Source: Pseudooceanicola sp050897975
GTDB taxonomy: Bacteria; Pseudomonadota; Alphaproteobacteria; Rhodobacterales; Rhodobacteraceae
DNA length: 64,000 nucleotides
Direction of reading: 5' to 3'
NCBI RefSeq assembly: GCF_050897975.1
Contig: NZ_JBPAXY010000007.1
Location: 310,001-374,000, forward strand
A program made the translations under genes and the position numbers. The first letter of the stretch is position 1. Every line of letters begins with the position of its first letter. A model generated the notes under the pieces. That model did no database searches, had not been told where the DNA came from, and saw only the letters and a list, made by a program, of their open reading frames with translations. Below, piece after piece: positions 59,005 to 64,000 of the stretch.

Positions 59005-59969
59005 GCTCCGCAGTCACACACACCGCCTCCGGCCCGCGGCTGATGGCGTTCTTCTGGGCCTTGGCCCTGGTGGCGGTCGCCCTGATCCCCTGGATCACCG
59101 GCAGTACCTTCCACTTCCATATCGCGATCATGGTCTGCATCTCGGCGATGGCGACCGGGGGCCTTGCGGTCACCGCCTGGGTCGGCCAGCTGTCGCTTGC
59201 CCATGCCGCCTTCGCCGGGATCGGGGCCTATACCTCGGTGCTGCTGGTCACCCGTCTGGGCCTGCCCGTCCTGCTGGGACTCCCGGCCGGTGCGCTGGTC
59301 GCAGGGGGCGTGGCCTTCGTGATCGGCGCCCCCCTGCTGCGGCTGCGCGGTGTCTACTTCGTTCTGATCACCTTCGCGCTGAACGAACTGTTCCGCCTGG
59401 TCATGCTGGAGGTCCCCGAATATTCGGGCGGATCGAGCGGCATCGCGGGCATTCCCAAGATCTCGCTCTTCGGCCTGACCCTGTCGAGCTACGAGGCCGT
59501 CTATCCCTTCGCGCTGGTCTGTCTTGCGCTGGTCATGGGCCTGCTCGTGCTGATCCGCAAAGGCCAGCTTGGCCGCCGCTTCGGCGCGGTCGAAGAAAAC
59601 CTTGCCCTGGCCGAGGCCTCGGGCATCCCGACTGCCCGGACCCAGACCCTTGCCTTTACCATCGGCAGCGCGATCGCCGGTTTCGCGGGGGCCTTCCTGG
59701 CCCATTACGTCGGCTTCATCTCGCCCGAGACCTTCGGGTTCCAGCTTTCGGTCTCTTACGTGATCATGCTGGTGACGGGCGGACGGCTGGCGCTTTGGGG
59801 GCCACTGGTCGGCGCGCTTTTCCTGACACCGCTGCCCGAGTTCCTGCGCGGCGCGGTCGAGTATCAGCACATCATCTACGGCGTGGTCCTGATCGCGGTG
59901 CTGCGGTTCCTGCCGCAGGGCCTGGCAGGTCTGCCGGCGCAGCTTGCACGTAAAGGAGGCCGGGCATGA
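59001..59969 (+). CDS. Liv-type ABC transporter permease (LivM-like)
   Basis: A 322-aa permease of about ten helices. ATGGLAVTAWVGQLSLAHAA, PLLRLRGVYFVLITFALNEL, and ENLALAEASGIPTARTQTLA coupling loop. ATGA overlap with the ATPase gene at 59966. Confidence 0.92.
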   Translation: MSSAVTHTASGPRLMAFFWALALVAVALIPWITGSTFHFHIAIMVCISAMATGGLAVTAWVGQLSLAHAAFAGIGAYTSVLLVTRLGLPVLLGLPAGALVAGGVAFVIGAPLLRLRGVYFVLITFALNELFRLVMLEVPEYSGGSSGIAGIPKISLFGLTLSSYEAVYPFALVCLALVMGLLVLIRKGQLGRRFGAVEENLALAEASGIPTARTQTLAFTIGSAIAGFAGAFLAHYVGFISPETFGFQLSVSYVIMLVTGGRLALWGPLVGALFLTPLPEFLRGAVEYQHIIYGVVLIAVLRFLPQGLAGLPAQLARKGGRA

Positions 59970-60739
59970 GCACGCTTCTGGAAATCGGCGGCCTGACCAA
60001 GCGCTTCGGCGGTTTGACGGCCCTGTCCGATGTCAGTTTCACCGTCGCCGGGGACGCGATTACCGGCCTGATCGGGCCCAATGGCGCGGGCAAGACGACC
60101 TGTTTCAACCTGATCACCGGGACCTTCCCGGCGACCTCCGGCACGATCCGCTTCCGGGATCAGGACATCTCGGGGCTGCCGCCGCACCGCATCGTCGAGC
60201 ACGGGCTGGCACGGACCTTTCAGGCGGCCACCACCTTCCCGACCGCGACCGTGCGCGAGAACATCCTGCGCGGGGCGCTGCTGCGTCACCCGCTGGGTCT
60301 GGGGGCGATGCTGTTTGGCGGGGCGGCGGCCCGGCGGGCCGAGCAGGAGGCACGCGATACGGTCGAACACGTGATGGAGGCGCTGGATCTGGCCGACCAT
60401 GCCGACCGCGAGGCCGGAACGCTGGCCTATGGGCATCAAAAGCGCCTCGGCGTGGCGATCGGCCTGGCCACGCGGCCGGGGTTGCTGCTGCTGGACGAAC
60501 CGGCGGCAGGGCTCAATCCCGACGAGGTGGACCGCTTCGGCTCCATGCTGAACGAGATCCGCGAAGGCTTTGGGGTCTCGGTGCTGATCGTCGAACACCA
60601 CATGCGGCTGATCATGCGGGTCTGCGACCATCTGGTGGTTCTGGACCATGGCGAGAAGATCGCCGAGGGCGCGCCCGCTCAGGTGCGCGACGACCCGAAA
60701 GTCATCGAAGCCTACCTGGGGGTCGACCATGCGCAGTGA
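59966..60739 (+). CDS. Liv-type ABC transporter ATP-binding protein (LivG-like)
   Basis: A 257-aa ATPase. GPNGAGKTTCFNLITG, RTFQAATTFPTATVRENIL, LAYGHQKRLGVAIGLA as degenerate signature, LLLLDEPAAGLNPDE, and IVEHHMRLIM H-loop. Overlaps the next ATPase gene by 11 bases. Confidence 0.94.
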   Translation: MSTLLEIGGLTKRFGGLTALSDVSFTVAGDAITGLIGPNGAGKTTCFNLITGTFPATSGTIRFRDQDISGLPPHRIVEHGLARTFQAATTFPTATVRENILRGALLRHPLGLGAMLFGGAAARRAEQEARDTVEHVMEALDLADHADREAGTLAYGHQKRLGVAIGLATRPGLLLLDEPAAGLNPDEVDRFGSMLNEIREGFGVSVLIVEHHMRLIMRVCDHLVVLDHGEKIAEGAPAQVRDDPKVIEAYLGVDHAQ

Positions 60740-61442
60740 TCTTTCCGTCCGCAACCTCGTGGTGAACTACGGGCCCGTGCGGGCCCTGCACGGCGTCAGT
60801 TTCGACGTGCCTGCGGGGCAGGTGGCCGCGCTGGTCGGCTCGAACGGGGCCGGCAAGAGCACGGTGCTCAAGTCGGTCTGCGGCCTGCTGAAACCCGTCG
60901 AGGGCGAGATCCGTGTCGGCGAGGAACTGTTGCAGCCCCGCCCGGGCGATCCGCTGCGCCACGGCGTTGCGCTCTCGCCCGAGGGGCGGCGGCTGTTTGG
61001 CCAGCTGTCGGTCGAGGAAAACCTGATCATGGGGTCCTATGCCGTGCGCGACAAGGCGGCGCGGCGCGAGATGCTGGAACGGGTCTACGGCTATTTCCCG
61101 CGGCTGAAGGAACGGCGGCGGCAACTGGCGGGCTCGCTTTCGGGCGGGGAACAGCAGATGTGCGCCATTGGCCGCGCCCTGATGGCGCTGCCGCGGATCC
61201 TGCTGCTGGACGAACCCTCGCTGGGGATTGCGCCGATCATCGTGGCCGAGCTTGCCGTGATCATCGAGGAGATCAGCCGCGACATGTCGATGACCGTTCT
61301 GCTGGTCGAACAGAACGCCCAGATGGCCCTGTCGATCGCGGCCACCGGCGTGGTGCTGGAAACCGGCAGCGTCGTGCTTACCGGCACGGGCCGAGAGCTT
61401 TTGGAAAGCCCGGAGGTCCGGGCCGCCTACCTTGGAACTTAA
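60729..61442 (+). CDS. Liv-type ABC transporter ATP-binding protein (LivF-like)
   Basis: A 237-aa ATPase. GSNGAGKSTVLKSVCG, ALSPEGRRLFGQLSVEENLI, LSGGEQQMCAIGRALM, ILLLDEPSLGIAP and LLVEQNAQMAL. Start ATG 60729; a longer frame from 60648 overlaps LivG and lacks similarity. Completes the importer. Confidence 0.94.
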   Translation: MRSDLSVRNLVVNYGPVRALHGVSFDVPAGQVAALVGSNGAGKSTVLKSVCGLLKPVEGEIRVGEELLQPRPGDPLRHGVALSPEGRRLFGQLSVEENLIMGSYAVRDKAARREMLERVYGYFPRLKERRRQLAGSLSGGEQQMCAIGRALMALPRILLLDEPSLGIAPIIVAELAVIIEEISRDMSMTVLLVEQNAQMALSIAATGVVLETGSVVLTGTGRELLESPEVRAAYLGT

Positions 61443-61455
61443 GAAGGAACAGAAC

Positions 61456-62931
61456 ATGTCGCTTCTCGCGAAGGAGGCCAGGATTCCGCCGGCCGACCAG
61501 GTGCAGGATCTGCTGATTGCCGGGCGATCCGTGCCCGGAGACGGGCCGCCGCTGGATGTGGTGAACCCGGCGACGGGCGCGCGTCTGGGGCGTGTCGGCA
61601 CCTCGGCTCCGTCGCAGGTGGCCGAGGCGATCGCCGCCGGTCACGCGGCCTTGCGCCGGACCGGCTGGTCCCAGTTGCCACCGCACGAACGGGCGCGCAT
61701 CCTGTCGCGCGCCGCCGACGAGATCGAACGTCAGGCCGATCATCTTGCGGTCCTCCAGATGAGCGAGAACGGCAAGACGCGCAAGGAAAGCCATGCCCAG
61801 GCCATGTCGGCGGCGGGGATCTTCCGCTATTACGCCGCCGTCTGCGAATGCAGCGAAGAGGCGATGCCGCCCGCCCGTGGTGACTACTACACCATGCAGG
61901 TCTACGAACCGGTCGGCGTGGTGGCCGCCCTGACCCCCTGGAACTCTCCGCTGACCATGGGCGCGCAGAAGATCGCCCCGGCCCTGGCGGCGGGCAACGC
62001 GGTGGTGCTGAAGGCGGCAGAGACAACCTCTTTCGTGACCCTGGCCCTGGGGCAATGCGTCGTCGAGGCCGGTCTGCCCGAGGGGCTGCTGTCGGTCATC
62101 GCCGGTGGCCGCGAGACCGCCGTGGCGCTGGTCGAGGATGCGGGGATCGGCCTGATCAGCTTTACCGGCGGCACCGCCACCGGGCAAAGCATTGCCCGCG
62201 GTGCGGCGGACCGGCTGGTGCCGATGATCCTGGAGCTGGGGGGCAAGTCGCCGCATATCGTCTTTGCCGATGCCGATCTGGAGGCCGCGGCCAAATCGGT
62301 GGCCAACGGGATCTTCAGCGGCACCGGTCAGTCCTGCGTCGCAGGTTCGCGGCTTTTCGTCGAGGCCTCGGTGGCGGATCGCTTCCGCGCCCTGCTGATC
62401 GAGGCGGCCGGGGCGATGCGGCTTGGCCCGCCCAGCGACCCCTCCAGCGTGATCGGTCCGCTGTCGTCCTTCGCGCATCGCGAGCGGGTCGAGGGTTTCG
62501 TGCAGGCCGGTGTCGCGGCAGGGGGCGAGATCCTCTTTGGCGGCCAGCGCCCGGCGGGCGCGGCCTTCGCCGAGGGGGCCTATTTCCAGCCGACGATCAT
62601 TGGCGGGCTGGATAACTCTGCCGCCATCGCCCAGGAAGAGATCTTCGGCCCGGTGCTTTGCTTCATGACCTTCGAGGACGAGGCGGAACTGGTCGGCGCC
62701 GCCAATGACAGCGATTTCGGCCTTGCGGCGGGGATCTGGACCGAGAGCTATCGTCGCGCCTGGCGGGTCGCTCGTGCCCTCGAGGCCGGGACGGTCTGGA
62801 TCAACACCTACAAGCAGCTGTCCATTGCGGCCCCCTTCGGTGGCTTCAAACTGTCGGGGCAGGGGCGCGAGAAGGGCCTCCAGGGGATGCGCGCCTACCA
62901 GCAGATGAAAAGCCTCTACTGGGCCGTCTGA
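61456..62931 (+). CDS. Aldehyde dehydrogenase (NAD(P)+)
   Basis: A 491-aa ALDH. VVAALTPWNSPLTMGAQKIA, FTGGTATGQSIARGAA (Rossmann turn), catalytic Glu in LELGGKSPHIVF, catalytic Cys in GTGQSCVAGSRLF, and FGPVLCFMTFEDE near the C terminus. Oxidises an aldehyde to the acid, probably the final product of the hydroxyacid dehydrogenase and hydrolase steps encoded nearby. AAGGAAC before the ATG. Last gene of the plus-strand operon. Confidence 0.93.
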   Translation: MSLLAKEARIPPADQVQDLLIAGRSVPGDGPPLDVVNPATGARLGRVGTSAPSQVAEAIAAGHAALRRTGWSQLPPHERARILSRAADEIERQADHLAVLQMSENGKTRKESHAQAMSAAGIFRYYAAVCECSEEAMPPARGDYYTMQVYEPVGVVAALTPWNSPLTMGAQKIAPALAAGNAVVLKAAETTSFVTLALGQCVVEAGLPEGLLSVIAGGRETAVALVEDAGIGLISFTGGTATGQSIARGAADRLVPMILELGGKSPHIVFADADLEAAAKSVANGIFSGTGQSCVAGSRLFVEASVADRFRALLIEAAGAMRLGPPSDPSSVIGPLSSFAHRERVEGFVQAGVAAGGEILFGGQRPAGAAFAEGAYFQPTIIGGLDNSAAIAQEEIFGPVLCFMTFEDEAELVGAANDSDFGLAAGIWTESYRRAWRVARALEAGTVWINTYKQLSIAAPFGGFKLSGQGREKGLQGMRAYQQMKSLYWAV

Positions 62932-63011
62932 GGGGCGGCCGTCGCGGACGTGGCCGTCTTGGCGGCCGCGTCCCGGGCATCTTCGGCAATCTGACGGTTG
63001 CGCGATGCGGG

Positions 63012-63050
63012 AAAAGAAAGGGGGCGGCGCCGGATCATGGCGCCGCCCCC
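63012..63050. terminator. Bidirectional terminator between aldehyde dehydrogenase and DUF35 genes
   Basis: Perfect 12-bp stem GGGGGCGGCGCC (63020-63031) / GGCGCCGCCCCC (63039-63050), 7-base loop. On the minus strand TTTCTTTT follows (63012-63019), so it mainly ends the DUF35/thiolase transcript. Confidence 0.85.
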
Positions 63051-63072
63051 TGTTCCGTTGTGGCCCCCGGGG

Positions 63073-63471
63073 TCAGCAGGGGATGAAGAAGGGCAGCGGT
63101 GGCCCCTCGGGCTGCGGCACGAAGCTCACCTGCACCGCATCGCCGATCCGCAGCGCCTCTGGCTGCTGCAACAGGATGCGGGTCATCATGCGCGGCCCCT
63201 CGGCCAGTTCGACCAGCGCGACGGCAAAGGGTACGTCCTCGCGGAAGGCGGGGCCGGTGCGGTGCACCGTGGTCAGCGCGTGGATGGTGGCCTGCCCCGA
63301 GGCGTCGACCCAGGCGGGGTCCTCGGTCATGCAGGCGGGGCAGACCAGGCGCGGATAGAAGATCGCGTGATCGCAGGCGGTGCAGCGCTGGATCTTCAGT
63401 TGCCCGGCCTCCGCGCCCTGCCAGAAGGGGGCGGTTTCGGCATCGGGGGTGGGGACGGGTCTGTTGCTCAT
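63073..63471 (-). CDS. DUF35 OB-fold / zinc-ribbon protein, thiolase partner
   Basis: A 132-aa protein. Zinc ribbon with CTAC and CPAC (RCTACDHAIFYPRLVCPAC), then an OB-fold (IHALTTVHRTGPAFREDVPF, ALVELAEGPRMMTRI). DUF35 proteins form complexes with SCP-x-type thiolase-fold enzymes and MaoC hydratases in CoA-ester side-chain degradation. ATGA overlap with the thiolase gene at 63468 fits that. Confidence 0.9.
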   Translation of the reverse strand: MSNRPVPTPDAETAPFWQGAEAGQLKIQRCTACDHAIFYPRLVCPACMTEDPAWVDASGQATIHALTTVHRTGPAFREDVPFAVALVELAEGPRMMTRILLQQPEALRIGDAVQVSFVPQPEGPPLPFFIPC

Positions 63472-64000
63472 CGGCGGGCCTCCTTTCCGAGGATCAGGGT
63501 GGAACCGGCCGACAGGGCGCCGCCGGTGCCATGCACGAGGGCAAGATCGGTCGCCACCTGGCGCGCCCCGGCCTCGCCGCGGATCTGGCGCACCGCCTCG
63601 ACGATCAGGAAGATGCCGTACATGCCGGGATGGGTGTAGCTGAGCCCGCCGCCCTGGGTGTTCATGGCGAAATCGCCGCCGGGGGCGATGCGCCCGTCCG
63701 AGACGAAGGCGCCGCCTTCCCCCTTCTTGCAGAACCCGAGGTCCTCCAGGCTCATCAGCGCCGTGATGGTGAAGCTGTCGTAGATCATCGCCAGATCCAT
63801 GTCCGCCGGGGTCACGCCCGCGCTTTTCAGGGCGGCCGGGCCGGTGATCGCGGCGGGGGTGACGGTCAGGTCGGGCATGTTGGCGATCGAGGCATGGGTG
63901 TGGGTCTCGGCCGAACCCCAGAGCCAGGCAGGCGCCCTGGGCAGATCGCGGGCCCGGTCGGCTTTGGTCACCACCACGGCGCCGCCGCCATCGGTCACCA
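63468..64000 (-). CDS. SCP-x/non-specific lipid-transfer type thiolase, 5' part beyond window
   Basis: About 177 C-terminal residues of a thiolase-family protein (full length near 390). DMDLAMIYDSFTITALMSLE, FALNTxGG-like NTQGGGLSYTHPGMYGIFLI, and the C-terminal block VHGTGGALSAGSTLILGKEA. The last block has HGTGG where biosynthetic thiolases have CxGGG, typical of SCP-x-like thiolases that pair with DUF35 proteins. The start lies past the right edge on this strand. Expected step: CoA-dependent cleavage or condensation of a beta-keto or aldol CoA ester. Confidence 0.88.
   Translation of the reverse strand, partial: VTDGGGAVVVTKADRARDLPRAPAWLWGSAETHTHASIANMPDLTVTPAAITGPAALKSAGVTPADMDLAMIYDSFTITALMSLEDLGFCKKGEGGAFVSDGRIAPGGDFAMNTQGGGLSYTHPGMYGIFLIVEAVRQIRGEAGARQVATDLALVHGTGGALSAGSTLILGKEARR

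Noticed and set aside
1..64000. CRISPR arrays, rRNA operons, IS elements
   Set aside because: No regularly spaced repeats, no rRNA-like sequence and no transposase-like protein found by reading both strands.

Overview
The window reads as chromosomal DNA of a high-GC alphaproteobacterium, most probably a Rhodobacterales/Paracoccaceae member. Pointers are the GC-rich coding on both strands, pol IV with an N-terminal cysteine pair, DUF3775 next to rmuC, monofunctional saccharopine dehydrogenases, and dispersed intergenic repeats ending in GGGATATTTTTGG. No rRNA, CRISPR array or IS transposase was seen. The genus is inference only.

Layout: 1-3.1 kb holds the end of mutL, rmuC and a DUF3775 gene. 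3.1-6.7 kb holds a LYS9/LYS1-like saccharopine dehydrogenase pair (minus) and an M20 amidohydrolase (plus). 6.7-18.7 kb is one functional unit: a hybrid histidine kinase and OmpR-type regulator (minus) diverge from an operon with a large acyl-CoA synthetase, a complete Liv-type ABC importer with two small membrane proteins between its permease genes, and a phenylacetate-CoA-ligase-like enzyme. 18.7-28.6 kb is mainly housekeeping: rpmJ, tRNA-Val, an N-formylglutamate amidohydrolase-like gene, dinB, a Nudix hydrolase, pyrF, clpB behind a textbook sigma-32-type promoter, and small envelope or hypothetical genes.

28.7-38.7 kb looks like a dedicated uptake and catabolic regulon. A GntR regulator diverges from an aldo/keto reductase, and the following operon encodes a PfkB kinase, a LOG-family phosphoribohydrolase, a BMP-type nucleoside ABC importer (four genes) and a Rieske oxygenase. 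The same 15-bp palindrome lies upstream of both plus-strand transcription units. I read this as a candidate pathway for importing, phosphorylating, cleaving and oxidatively dealkylating a modified nucleoside.

38.7-40.6 kb carries a VOC protein, ychF and tRNA-Ser(GCT). An integrative element of about 10.1 kb (40605-50681) sits in the 3' end of that tRNA gene, bounded by a perfect 16-bp repeat. It encodes a tyrosine integrase, an AlpA-like regulator, several unknown proteins, and a divergent reverse transcriptase (motif C is CFDN instead of YADD) translationally coupled to a small two-helix membrane protein. It also has a second membrane coiled-coil protein and a Sel1-type secreted protein. Four perfect copies of a 14-bp near-palindrome are scattered through it. 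This RT module is the best candidate for an undescribed, possibly anti-phage, system.

50.7-64.0 kb is chromosomal catabolism: a tcuAB-like flavin/Fe-S dehydrogenase pair with a hydroxyacid dehydrogenase and an SMP-30 lactonase (minus). These diverge from an SCP2-like protein, an alpha/beta hydrolase, a second complete Liv importer and an aldehyde dehydrogenase (plus). A DUF35 protein and a truncated thiolase-like gene (minus) close the window.
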